From IMG/VR virus record IMGVR_UViG_3300017593_000611, positions 1-24,706 of that record: a DNA stretch of 24,706 nt, one strand, 5' to 3'. Positions 1-7,970 of the stretch are shown in pieces (the first letter of the stretch is position 1; every line of letters begins with the position of its first letter). The translations under genes were made by a program, and so were the position numbers. The DNA comes from a virus. The notes under the pieces were generated by a model, which saw only the letters and a program-made list of their open reading frames with translations, searched no databases and was not told the DNA's origin.

Positions 1-17
1 CCACGTAGGAGAAAAAA

Positions 18-353
18 ATGACGAATAAAAAGAAGAAGACGGAAGCCGAAGAACTTCAAAATGAAGCTCAAAAGACTGAAGTCGATGAAGTGGAAAAAAA
101 ATGGTATTCTGGCAAAAAGGACAAAAGTAAAGCGATGGTAGAAGAAAAACAAATTCCAGTCGAAGAAGAAAAAGTTTTGGTTGAAGAACCAGTTGTTTTA
201 GAAGAGAGAAATTCTCAAACGATTGAAGAATCTGAGCAAAAACATAAAAGTATTAGTGTTTTAGCAAAAACTAATCCGACTCAGTATTGGAAATATCGTG
301 ATGTTGTCGAACAACGTCCTTCTGGAGCGCGTAAATATTTTCGTTCAAAATAA
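18..353 (+). CDS. Small Lys/Glu-rich protein upstream of terminase (possible small terminase)
   Basis: This 111-residue protein is extremely rich in Lys and Glu over its first 80 residues and has no visible helix-turn-helix, signal peptide or membrane segment. The C-terminal 30 residues are less biased and include WKYRDVVEQRPSGARKYF. The ATG is preceded by TAGGAG with a good spacing, so the start is secure. It ends 13 bases before the large terminase gene. That position is where tailed phages often encode the small terminase subunit, which recognises the packaging site, but no DNA-binding fold can be recognised here. The assignment as TerS is therefore only positional. It could equally be an unrelated head-associated protein. 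Confidence 0.75.
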   Translation: MTNKKKKTEAEELQNEAQKTEVDEVEKKWYSGKKDKSKAMVEEKQIPVEEEKVLVEEPVVLEERNSQTIEESEQKHKSISVLAKTNPTQYWKYRDVVEQRPSGARKYFRSK

Positions 354-366
354 AAAAAAGTAATAG

Positions 367-2376
367 ATGACATTTATAAAATCAATAACATTGCGTCCTC
401 GACCTCATTTTTTGAGGTTGAGTGTGCGCCCTTTGAAATGTGTTTTTAGACCAAGAGAAACAATTGTTCTACGACCACAGTTAAAAGAGTTCAAACATAC
501 CCGGCCACCTTCTTATAGGCCAATTGTAAAAAAACAAATGGAACCAGCCGATTGGGATGAAAATTGGCTAGAGTGGGCCTCTACTGTGCCTGGCTTTGTG
601 GATGCGTTCACAAAAGATATGGAGGGTAAAGTCAGCGGCATGTATGACTATCAAGTCGAACACATGCTTGATAAATCTTCTTTTAGACATAGAGACAAAT
701 CCAGACAGGTTGGATATAGTTATGTGTTTTCTGCTGAATCGCTTGCAAAAGTTCATCTAAAAACATATCAGACTTCAATTTTTATTTCGATGAATCAAGA
801 TGAAGCCAATGAAAAGATCCGTTATGCTGAAAGTTTGTATGACGCAATACCAACAGAATTTAAAAAAGCTTTGGTGGTGCGTAACAAACAAAGCCTTGAA
901 TTTCAGTCTGGGAAAACTACAAATCGTATTTTGAGTTTTCCACAGCGTCAGCCACGTGGTAAGGGTCTGAACACTGACGTTTACTTGGATGAATTTGCTC
1001 ATATGCGTGATGCACAGGCGATTTATACAGCCTCTACACCTGTTATCACTCGTGGCTCTGGTGTATTGACTGTTGGTTCGACTCCACTTGGAAAATCTAG
1101 TTTACATTATAAGATTGGCAGCGAAAAAGAAAACTTTGCAATGTTTTCTAGAATGAATGTCCCTTGGTGGTGGTGTCCAGATTTTTTGCGTTCGGATGTA
1201 GATGTTAATGAAGCTAGAAAATTAGCTCCGAACATGAGTACTGACGACCGCGTGATGATGTTCGGGAACACAAAACTTTATGCGATTTATAAGAGCAATC
1301 CTAAATTAGAATTCAAGCAAGAATATGAAATTTATTACATTGATTCTTCTATTAGTTATTTTTCATTAGATTTAATAAGATCATGTGTTTACAGCGATAT
1401 TGACGGAAATGAATTAGAAGATAATATTGATCCTTCAGAGATTCCAGAATCGTGGAAGCCATATACTGATAAAACAGGAAAAGAAATTGTTCCTGACACA
1501 ATAATGGGTAGATATGATAAAGACAAAAAGAGAAAAGTAATTTGGAAGGGCTTTGTCGAAGACCTTTACTTTTTTGATGAAGAAGATTTTAAATTAAGAA
1601 TAAATGATCTTGTTTCTTTGGTTAGAATGGATATCGCTGTTCGTGGTTGGGGAAGACATTTATTTTTTGGATATGATGTTGGCCGGGTAAATGATAGTGC
1701 TGAACTTTCACTTTTTGAAGAAATAGAGTTCGGAGACTTCAACCTTCATGTGGAGAGAATGTGTCTCGGACTTTATGATATTCCATTTTACCTTCAAGAA
1801 TACGCCATAAATAAAATTCTTTCTTCTATTTCGGTTGAAGGCGGAATGGTTGACGCTACCGGAATGGGGAGTCAATTGGGAGAAAATATTGCGAGAATAC
1901 ATTCTCAAATTATTCCTGTGAAGTTTACCCCAGAAAGGAAGGGTTTATGGGCCAGGAGATTCAAGCAGAGGCTTGAGGATAGAACAATAGGGTTAATAGA
2001 CGATAAGCGTTCTATAACGCAGATTCACAGCATTAGACGTAAAATAAGCGAATATTCAAACGTGAAATATGAAGCCGAACAAAACACTGAGCATCATGGA
2101 GATAAGTTTTGGTCAAAGGCTCTTGCTTCTGCCTCTGGAAACTTTTATGAAAAGAATTTGTCGAATGATGTTGACTATAAGGCAGATGATGAGCGTATAA
2201 TATCCCAGCAGAATTTGTCTCAGATAACGCATGGGTCAAATAAATATGGTAGAATTGAGCCAAGTTCGTTTTCAGTAAAAGAGTCTGATTTGGTTAGGTT
2301 TGTTAGAGGCAATAGCGGAGCGTTTAATTCTGGTTCTATGATGAGTGAATTTTTTGATTTCAAATATAGAGGTTAA
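367..2376 (+). CDS. terL: Terminase large subunit (packaging ATPase/nuclease)
   Basis: This is the motor protein that pumps DNA into the prohead and cuts concatemers. The ATPase half shows a deviant Walker A (SRQVGYS, residues 112-118, without the usual GK[ST]), a Walker B (VYLDEF, 205-210, with D208 and E209) and a coupling motif (GST, 237-239). The nuclease half shows the RNase-H-like acidic triad: D437 in GYDVG, D496 in MVDATG and D579 in HHGDK. The 669-residue length is normal to slightly long. The first 57 residues are Arg-Pro-rich (repeated RP pairs) and look like an extension. A second in-frame ATG at 538 (M58, MEPADWDENW) is an alternative start. Neither ATG has a strong ribosome binding site, and a hairpin lies at 398-422. 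The portal gene follows one base after the stop codon. Confidence 0.93.
   Translation: MTFIKSITLRPRPHFLRLSVRPLKCVFRPRETIVLRPQLKEFKHTRPPSYRPIVKKQMEPADWDENWLEWASTVPGFVDAFTKDMEGKVSGMYDYQVEHMLDKSSFRHRDKSRQVGYSYVFSAESLAKVHLKTYQTSIFISMNQDEANEKIRYAESLYDAIPTEFKKALVVRNKQSLEFQSGKTTNRILSFPQRQPRGKGLNTDVYLDEFAHMRDAQAIYTASTPVITRGSGVLTVGSTPLGKSSLHYKIGSEKENFAMFSRMNVPWWWCPDFLRSDVDVNEARKLAPNMSTDDRVMMFGNTKLYAIYKSNPKLEFKQEYEIYYIDSSISYFSLDLIRSCVYSDIDGNELEDNIDPSEIPESWKPYTDKTGKEIVPDTIMGRYDKDKKRKVIWKGFVEDLYFFDEEDFKLRINDLVSLVRMDIAVRGWGRHLFFGYDVGRVNDSAELSLFEEIEFGDFNLHVERMCLGLYDIPFYLQEYAINKILSSISVEGGMVDATGMGSQLGENIARIHSQIIPVKFTPERKGLWARRFKQRLEDRTIGLIDDKRSITQIHSIRRKISEYSNVKYEAEQNTEHHGDKFWSKALASASGNFYEKNLSNDVDYKADDERIISQQNLSQITHGSNKYGRIEPSSFSVKESDLVRFVRGNSGAFNSGSMMSEFFDFKYRG
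398..422 (+). other. Hairpin in the 5' end of the terminase ORF
   Basis: CTCGACCTCA (398-407) pairs with TGAGGTTGAG (413-422) to give a 10-bp stem with one G-U pair and a TTTTT loop. It begins 31 bases after the first ATG. It could affect translation from that ATG or simply be part of the coding sequence. Function is not known. Confidence 0.5.
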
Positions 2377-2377
2377 A

Positions 2378-3940
2378 GTGGGAAAGAAAAAAAATTCTGA
2401 TATTGCAAAACAAATTTTGCAGATTTTTAGAGAAGACGAAGAAATACATGCGGAAATGTCTGAAGTTTTTGCAGAATTAGAAGATCCTTCTGATGAATCT
2501 CCTTCGTTTGCTAATTCTAAACTTCGCCAAACTGATATATTTTTTGCTAATTTAAGCAACAGTATCGGAACTTATAATTCGGATCGCATTCCTGTTTCGA
2601 CTTATGACAAAATGTTGCTGGATCCAGATATAGCTCTTGGAAGATCATTTGTAGTTTTACCAATATTGGCGCAAAACTTCCGCATTGATTCGACTGACAC
2701 AGATAAGGCTCTTGTCGTTCAATCTCTTGTTAAGAAAATTTATCGTGAGCTTATGCGCAATATGCTTACTTCATATGATTATGGTTTTTCAGTTGGAGAA
2801 AAGATTTTTGAAAAACTTCCGAATTATAAACTTACAGTAAAAGATGAATCTGGAAATGAAAGAGTTATTCGAGAAGGTTATACTGTTGGAATTAAAAAAG
2901 TAAAATATGTCAAACCGAGTAGCGTATCCATCGTTAGAGATAAAAAAACAGAAGAAATTAAATATGTTAAACAAGAAAATTATTATGCGAAGAAGCAACC
3001 AAAAGTCAAATATGACAAAGTTGTTTGGTTCGCAATGGATGAAAAGTTTGGAAATGTTTTTGGTATTAGTCGATTAAAACCTGCGTATCAGCCGTGGTAT
3101 TGGTATCAAATAATTATCCAGTTTATGCTCAGGTACTTGGATAGAACAGGAAGTCCAACCGCTGTAGCGCGTGCTCCAAGAGGAACCACTGTTACTAAGG
3201 ATAAATTGAAGGTTGATAATATGGACGTTGGTCTGGCTGTGGCCAACGCAGTGTCAAGCAACTCTTCAATTGTATTGTCCAGCGACCTGTATGCTGAATC
3301 GCGTGAAAAGAAGTGGGATGTAAAGTTTCTGGAAGATACTAAGCGCGGGGATATGTTCTTAGAAGCGTTAAGATTTTTGTCTGTGAATAAAATGCGAGCT
3401 ATGCTGATTCCAGATAAAGTTGGAGTTTCAGAAGGTTCAAACACTAATGCAACTGGTGTGAATAATACTGATATTCACCTTTTGTCGGAAGAAGCTCTAG
3501 TTCAACAAGTTGAAGATGTTTTAAATAAATCAGTTGTTAATGACTTGATCAAATACAATTGGCCTCCAGAAGAACGTTTTCACGCTCAAATAAAAATTGA
3601 GCGACTTAACCATGGTAAACGTAATCTTTTGCGTGATACATTGTTAAGAATGTTGATGTTTGCTGGCGGTGTAAGTGATACAGACAAGCCGAAAACAATG
3701 CCTTCAATTAAAGATATGTGTGAATTTTTGGAAATACCTTATGAGGAATATGATGCTATTTTTACTCCAGAAGAAGATGGTTCAGAAAAAACTGATATAA
3801 TGAAGCCGACAGAGAAGGCGGATGCTAAAGATGATAGCAATGAAAAATCCGTTAAAGAAAAAAAACGCACGCAAGAAGAAATAAATAACAGAAAACGTTA
3901 CTTTGAAAAAGGAATGGAAGAGGTTTCAAATGAAGTTTAA
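2378..3940 (+). CDS. Portal protein
   Basis: The portal forms the dodecameric DNA channel at the unique capsid vertex and docks the terminase. The 520-residue protein sits directly after the large terminase. It contains a portal-like core, with YDYGFSVGEKIFEKL followed by the WFAMDEKFGNVFGISRLKP segment and an aromatic YQPWYWYQ helix. This pattern is typical of DUF935/Mu gp29-type or lambda-type portals. I chose the GTG at 2378 because AGAGG ends five bases upstream. An in-frame GTG at 2345, inside the terminase gene, would add 11 residues and has no good ribosome binding site. The C-terminus is highly charged (Lys/Glu/Asp) and probably disordered. The last 11 bases overlap the next gene. The subfamily is uncertain, but the role is well supported by position and sequence. 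Confidence 0.88.
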   Translation: MGKKKNSDIAKQILQIFREDEEIHAEMSEVFAELEDPSDESPSFANSKLRQTDIFFANLSNSIGTYNSDRIPVSTYDKMLLDPDIALGRSFVVLPILAQNFRIDSTDTDKALVVQSLVKKIYRELMRNMLTSYDYGFSVGEKIFEKLPNYKLTVKDESGNERVIREGYTVGIKKVKYVKPSSVSIVRDKKTEEIKYVKQENYYAKKQPKVKYDKVVWFAMDEKFGNVFGISRLKPAYQPWYWYQIIIQFMLRYLDRTGSPTAVARAPRGTTVTKDKLKVDNMDVGLAVANAVSSNSSIVLSSDLYAESREKKWDVKFLEDTKRGDMFLEALRFLSVNKMRAMLIPDKVGVSEGSNTNATGVNNTDIHLLSEEALVQQVEDVLNKSVVNDLIKYNWPPEERFHAQIKIERLNHGKRNLLRDTLLRMLMFAGGVSDTDKPKTMPSIKDMCEFLEIPYEEYDAIFTPEEDGSEKTDIMKPTEKADAKDDSNEKSVKEKKRTQEEINNRKRYFEKGMEEVSNEV

Positions 3941-5555
3941 AGAAATGAAAAAAGCCATCATGTCGAGAAAAACTTTTGGTTTTAAGCTCGCTGAAGATGA
4001 AAAAAATAAATTAGCAGATAGTATAGTTAATGTTATTTCAAACAATCAAGATTCTTCTGAAGAAGACTTAACTGATATGATTTCATCACTACCAGACGAT
4101 ATTAACATTTATGTTGACGATGGTGGCTTTATTCGATTTACTTCTATTGACCTTGAAGAATTGGCTAAAATTGAAAAAGAAGCAGATCCAGAGAAAGATA
4201 ATTCAGCAGAAAAAGAAGTTGAAAAATTTTCGGAAGATTCTGAAGGAAATAAATTTGCTTGCAGTCTTGAAGATGGTGGTTGCTTCGAAAATAACTCTCC
4301 GAAAGTGTATTCTCTTTCTGACAAGAAAGAAGCTGGCTTTTATAGTTTGGCCCAAGCAGATTCAAAAGTAGATAAAACAGGCAGAACAAAAATAGAGGTT
4401 TTAAGACAAGGAAATTTTGATCATTACTGGTATGGCGAAATCGTTTTTAATAGAGACTATTTTTTGTCTGTAATGGCGAATTTCATTAATGGTTCTGTTG
4501 CTCGTGAAATTTCTTTCGATTTTCAACATCAACCTGAATATGGTGCTGCTGCATGGGTTAAAAAGTTTGGCATTGAAGCGCGTCGTTTTAGTGATGGGAT
4601 TGCTCGATGGGTGTTGACCTCCGATATAGAATATACAAAGATGGGTTTGGAATCAGTTCAGGAAAAGAGATTCAAGTATTTTTCAGTTGAAGTGAGAGAT
4701 GCTTTTACTGATAAGGAAACAAATTTTTTGCATGGTCCTACTGCAATGGGTGGTGGACTTACTAATAGACCGTACATTCCGGGGATGAAAGTTGTTACTA
4801 CGCCTGGTTCTACTGAAGGAGGGTCCGCCAACAGTAGTTCTAAAAATAGTGATAAATATTCTGAACCAAAAACAAAGCCCGCTTCGGAAGATAGCGGCGA
4901 AGGAGTCGGAAAGATGAAGAAACTTGAAGAAAAGATCGCGGATCTTCAGGCAAAATTCGACGCTATTGAGGATAAAAAATCCGAAGCGGCGCAGCTCTAT
5001 GGAGAGCAGATTGATGCCTTGAAGGATGCTCAGAAAATGTTTTCTGAAGTAAACGCTCAAACTGAAGCTGAAATTGCTGAGAAGTTTAACGAACAAGCTA
5101 AGAAGCTCAGTGAGCAAGATCAGAAAATGCAGGAAATGGCCAAGGTTAATGAAAAACTTTTGGCTGAAGCTGATGAAGCTCGCGAAGAGCGGCGTAAGTC
5201 AGATGTTGAGCTTTATTGTAAAACTCTTGCTGAACAAAATCACACTCCAGCCGTTGTCGAAGTTGTCAAGAAACATTTGACCGCTAATCATGTCATTGAA
5301 CTTTATAAGTTCTCTGAAGAAGGCGCTGCTGACAAGTCAATTGCTTTGAAAGATGTGATTGATGAAATTCTATCCGCTATTCCAAAAGAGGGAAAAATTG
5401 ATTTAGGTGAGAACCTGAAACATGATGCGACTAAGAATCCTGAAAAAACCGAAAAAGACGAGAAAATTGTTTTGTCTGACGGCGAAGAGATTGACTTGAT
5501 GGATGAAGATCGCATTAAGAAGAATCTGGCTAAAGTTGGCGTTAAAACCAAGTAA
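3930..5555 (+). CDS. Prohead protease fused to scaffold (Mu gpI-like)
   Basis: The 541-residue protein joins a maturation protease to a scaffold. Residues about 135-290 resemble Mu-like prophage I protein. FDFQHQPEYGAAAW contains H200, YFSVEV contains S252, and the domain ends with the characteristic LTNRPYIPGM. H200 and S252 are the likely catalytic pair by analogy with HK97-type proteases (inference). Residues 291-328 are a Ser/Gly-rich linker. Residues 329-541 are charged, heptad-like coiled coil typical of scaffolds. The acidic N-terminal 100 residues are extra. The ATG at 3930 is chosen because AGAGG sits six bases upstream. A TTG at 3903 lacks this. The gene overlaps the portal stop by 11 bases. 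An internal start at 4914 would release the scaffold alone. Confidence 0.87.
   Translation: MKFKEMKKAIMSRKTFGFKLAEDEKNKLADSIVNVISNNQDSSEEDLTDMISSLPDDINIYVDDGGFIRFTSIDLEELAKIEKEADPEKDNSAEKEVEKFSEDSEGNKFACSLEDGGCFENNSPKVYSLSDKKEAGFYSLAQADSKVDKTGRTKIEVLRQGNFDHYWYGEIVFNRDYFLSVMANFINGSVAREISFDFQHQPEYGAAAWVKKFGIEARRFSDGIARWVLTSDIEYTKMGLESVQEKRFKYFSVEVRDAFTDKETNFLHGPTAMGGGLTNRPYIPGMKVVTTPGSTEGGSANSSSKNSDKYSEPKTKPASEDSGEGVGKMKKLEEKIADLQAKFDAIEDKKSEAAQLYGEQIDALKDAQKMFSEVNAQTEAEIAEKFNEQAKKLSEQDQKMQEMAKVNEKLLAEADEAREERRKSDVELYCKTLAEQNHTPAVVEVVKKHLTANHVIELYKFSEEGAADKSIALKDVIDEILSAIPKEGKIDLGENLKHDATKNPEKTEKDEKIVLSDGEEIDLMDEDRIKKNLAKVGVKTK
4900..4905 (+). promoter_or_regulatory. Internal ribosome binding site for scaffold
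   Basis: AAGGAG lies inside the protease-scaffold ORF, eight bases upstream of an in-frame ATG at 4914. Its match to the Shine-Dalgarno consensus is as good as any true gene start in this window. It lies exactly at the junction between protease linker and coiled coil. Confidence 0.75.
4914..5555 (+). CDS. Internally initiated scaffold protein (in frame within the protease gene)
   Basis: This is a predicted separate 213-residue product that shares the reading frame and stop codon of the protease-scaffold gene. It begins MKKLEEKIADLQAKF and is dominated by charged coiled-coil heptads, with a more globular C-terminal part. A scaffold guides capsid assembly and is then removed by the linked protease. 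Lambda (C/Nu3) and Mu (I/Z) make their scaffolds in the same nested way. The evidence here is the AAGGAG at the right distance and its exact placement at the domain border. Expression is inferred, not shown. Confidence 0.72.
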   Translation: MKKLEEKIADLQAKFDAIEDKKSEAAQLYGEQIDALKDAQKMFSEVNAQTEAEIAEKFNEQAKKLSEQDQKMQEMAKVNEKLLAEADEAREERRKSDVELYCKTLAEQNHTPAVVEVVKKHLTANHVIELYKFSEEGAADKSIALKDVIDEILSAIPKEGKIDLGENLKHDATKNPEKTEKDEKIVLSDGEEIDLMDEDRIKKNLAKVGVKTK

Positions 5556-5602
5556 GCTATTTATGTAAAGACGATTTTTTGTCTTAAACAAGGAGAGTCA
5601 AA

Positions 5603-6067
5603 ATGACTGCTAGTAATCAATATGGTTATGTTGAATTTGACGGCGTAGGGATGAGCGAAGAAATCCTGGCCAGTTCTCATGACCTTGAAAAAATCTCAAT
5701 CACCATTGGCCCAGGCGCGACTGATCCGTCTAACACCAATGGCACTGAAATCCTTCGTCGTGGTCTGCTTATGTATGTACCTGCTGGAGCAGATTATTAC
5801 AAAGAGTTGGACGTTGTTCCTCCCACCCCAGCGGAAATTGAAACTATTATCGTTCTAGGCGCTGAAGTCGTTATGAACGCTGGTGGTGCTGCGGCCAATG
5901 AAACTGCCGTTGCTATGGCTTATTTCACAGCCACTTTCAAGAAAGAAAAAATCTTTGATTCCACTGGTTTCCAAACCAATACGCATTGGGCCGACCTTAA
6001 AATCGGTACTACTGTCACTGGTTCTGGAGCATTGGTTTCACGACTTCGTGAACGTACCAACGTTTAA
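5603..6067 (+). CDS. Head decoration-like protein
   Basis: This 154-residue protein lies between the scaffold and the capsid gene, the slot occupied by gpD in lambda-like phages. Its pattern fits a decoration/stabilisation protein. An ILRRGLLMYVPAG segment is followed by a VVLGAEVVMN-like strand and a late AMAYFTATFKKEKIFDSTGF motif, similar to the 'gtFk...i' motif of lambda D-type proteins. There is no signal peptide or membrane segment. The ATG is preceded by AAGGAG at seven bases. It would bind the outside of the expanded capsid at three-fold sites. The assignment rests on context plus weak motif similarity, so another small capsid accessory role is possible. Confidence 0.68.
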   Translation: MTASNQYGYVEFDGVGMSEEILASSHDLEKISITIGPGATDPSNTNGTEILRRGLLMYVPAGADYYKELDVVPPTPAEIETIIVLGAEVVMNAGGAAANETAVAMAYFTATFKKEKIFDSTGFQTNTHWADLKIGTTVTGSGALVSRLRERTNV

Positions 6068-6116
6068 TAATTTTTGTGTTTCCTGACTTTAATTAGTTTA
6101 GGTAAAGGAGAGAAAA

Positions 6117-7376
6117 ATGGACGGATTTAAAAATCACAAGCTGCTACAACCAGCCTATGTGAACAAAGTTGTGGACGCTATTGTTCCCGACACTTCTAGT
6201 TATGATTTGGTTAGTGATGTTCCTTTGGTGAACACCGACCAAGAAACCATTACAGTTGACGAACAATATGCCATGAGTGGAATGACTCAGGCCGTTTCGC
6301 TTGGTGCTGAATCGCCCACAGTAGAATATGGTTCTCGCAGCCAGTTCTCTTTCCGCCCTGCATTCTTCCGCGAGAAGATTATGCTGAGCGAAAGCGATAT
6401 GCGTGTCATGCGTAAGATGGGTACTGCTAGTGAAGTCGAAACTGCTGAACAGAAAATCACTGAACGTTTGAGTGGTCTGCGATTCCGTCTTGAGACACGT
6501 CTTGAGTGGTCTAAATGGCAGATGATGATGGGTCATTTAAATGTGACTCAAGATAACGTTACTATTGACGTTGATTATGGCATTCCCGCTGAGTTCACTC
6601 CCGCTCTAGTCGGCCCCGCGACTTGGGATTTAGCAACGAGCGATCCTCTTGCTGATATGCAGAATTGGCTCTATCAGTTCCGTGATGAGGGTACTGAACC
6701 TAAGTATTTTGAGTTCAATATGGCAATTGAAAAGTTGCTGTTGCAAAACGACAAAATTCGAACCCTTCATGAATCACAGTTTACTGGAACTGGCTCACGT
6801 GCAGCTATGATGAATCGTGAAGCTCTTGGAAACATTCTGTCCACTTTCGGTGGTCTTCCTTATCGTGTTTTTGATAAGGGTTATATGTTTGACATGAAGA
6901 TGAAGACTCCAATTCTTGGTGGTGTCACTGTTACTGTGACCTTGGCTGAAAATGATGGTCTTGCTGTTGGTGATGAAGTTGTTTTGATTCACGCTCGTGG
7001 TCAACGTGTGGCGCGTGAAAAGGCGACCATTTTGAATGTCGTCGGTCGCACCATCACATTTACCGCTGCTCCTCTGGAAAGTTATCCAGAAGGTTCGCGC
7101 GTAATTATTAAACGTCGATTTATCCCTGACAATCGTTTCGTCATTCGTGGTGAACTTCCTTCAAATGTCATTGGCGGTCCAAATATCGCTGAGTTTGTTA
7201 GCACTCCTAGCGCTTATGGCCCTGGTGGTATGATGAATCCGACACCTGGAATTTTCAGTAAGGTAATTATTGATGATGATGGTGATCCGCCCAAGATTCA
7301 ACTTATCGAAGGTGTTTATGGACTTCCCATTCTGTACTTCCCCACGGGAAATATGGTTTCGAAAGTAACTGCGTAG
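6117..7376 (+). CDS. Major capsid protein (lambda E-like)
   Basis: This is the main shell protein. The 419-residue sequence fits the phage capsid protein E family. The N-terminal part mentions targets of capsid expansion (VNTDQETITVDEQYAMSGM), followed by SFRPAFFREKIMLSESDM and a long helix around residues 105-140 rich in Arg/Glu (RLSGLRFRLETRLEWSKW). The protein is longer than lambda E (341 residues). Much of the extra length is a Gly/Val/Thr-rich beta segment at about residues 268-335, which looks like an inserted domain. AAAGGAG precedes the ATG by six bases. A strong terminator lies just downstream, so this gene probably ends the head transcription unit or marks a step down in expression. 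Confidence 0.88.
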   Translation: MDGFKNHKLLQPAYVNKVVDAIVPDTSSYDLVSDVPLVNTDQETITVDEQYAMSGMTQAVSLGAESPTVEYGSRSQFSFRPAFFREKIMLSESDMRVMRKMGTASEVETAEQKITERLSGLRFRLETRLEWSKWQMMMGHLNVTQDNVTIDVDYGIPAEFTPALVGPATWDLATSDPLADMQNWLYQFRDEGTEPKYFEFNMAIEKLLLQNDKIRTLHESQFTGTGSRAAMMNREALGNILSTFGGLPYRVFDKGYMFDMKMKTPILGGVTVTVTLAENDGLAVGDEVVLIHARGQRVAREKATILNVVGRTITFTAAPLESYPEGSRVIIKRRFIPDNRFVIRGELPSNVIGGPNIAEFVSTPSAYGPGGMMNPTPGIFSKVIIDDDGDPPKIQLIEGVYGLPILYFPTGNMVSKVTA

Positions 7377-7403
7377 TAGACACGCAAGCTTTTTTGGGTT
7401 TAT

Positions 7404-7442
7404 AATGGCCCGGTTCCGGTTAATCTGGGCCGGGCCATTTTT
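7404..7442 (+). terminator. Rho-independent terminator after the capsid gene
   Basis: A perfect 10-bp stem, AATGGCCCGG (7404-7413) with CCGGGCCATT (7430-7439), has a 16-base loop and is followed by a T run (7438-7442). It lies between the capsid gene and the next gene and is the clearest terminator in the window. Confidence 0.88.
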
Positions 7443-7458
7443 ATAAAAAGGAGAAGAG

Positions 7459-7968
7459 ATGAAAAAGTTAGAAGATTTTACAGTTTCGGTTAATTTGCAT
7501 GGTTGGCAAACAAAAGTAGATGGGAAACTAAAGGTCTATCCTCGCGCGTTTAAAGCCAAAGGAATTCAAATTAATGACGCCATGGTTGAATGCCTTGTAG
7601 AAGGCTATCAATTTAGCGGACGTAGCGGAAAGAAATTGCCTGTATTAAGTCTTGTTGGTGGAACTCAACAGGAATTGCAAGAAGCCTTTAATGCCCTTAC
7701 AAAAATAGAACGTGTCGAAAAAATTCGTGAATTGGCTCGTAAGGAAGTTATGGAAACGCTTGGGCCTGATGAAAAGAAGCTGGTTCTAAAGGGAATGAAC
7801 GAACAAGCTGAAGAACAAGCTGAAGAACAAGCTGAAGAGCAAGCTGAAGAGCAAGCTGAAGAGCAAGCTGAAGAGCAAGCTGAAGAGCAAGCCAAGAAAA
7901 TTAAGAAAGCTGAGAAAGCTGAGAAAAAAGCTAAGAAGAAAAAGTTGAAAAAAGAATCTGGTGAATAG
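7459..7968 (+). CDS. Unknown protein with EQAE tandem repeat and Lys-rich tail
   Basis: This 169-residue protein is not recognised. Residues 1-110 look globular, with a beta-rich start (FTVSVNLHGWQTKV) and a helical region around residues 70-100. Residues 115-145 are seven-plus perfect repeats of EQAE, which would form a highly acidic single helix. A Lys/Ala tail (KKIKKAEKAEKKAKKKKLKK) follows and gives an abrupt charge switch. The ATG is preceded by AAAAGGAGAAGAG. It is the first gene after the capsid terminator. It could be a small virion or assembly protein, but nothing in the sequence fixes a function. Confidence 0.82.
   Translation: MKKLEDFTVSVNLHGWQTKVDGKLKVYPRAFKAKGIQINDAMVECLVEGYQFSGRSGKKLPVLSLVGGTQQELQEAFNALTKIERVEKIRELARKEVMETLGPDEKKLVLKGMNEQAEEQAEEQAEEQAEEQAEEQAEEQAEEQAKKIKKAEKAEKKAKKKKLKKESGE
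7801..7893 (+). repeat. 12-bp tandem repeat (EQAE)
   Basis: Seven full copies and one partial copy of GAACAAGCTGAA (later copies GAGCAAGCTGAA) lie in frame inside the gene starting at 7459. The first three copies use GAA and the rest GAG at the same codon, so the array probably grew by slippage in at least two steps. Confidence 0.95.
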
Positions 7969-7970
7969 CC

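Noticed and set aside
4683-5117. Minus-strand ORF of 144 codons inside the scaffold gene
   Set aside because: Its composition reflects antisense reading of Lys/Glu-rich coiled coil. It has no ribosome binding site and no motif.
5568-5585. Terminator between scaffold and decoration genes
   Set aside because: The stem AAGAC/GTCTT is only 5 bp and its T run is in the loop, so it is too weak.
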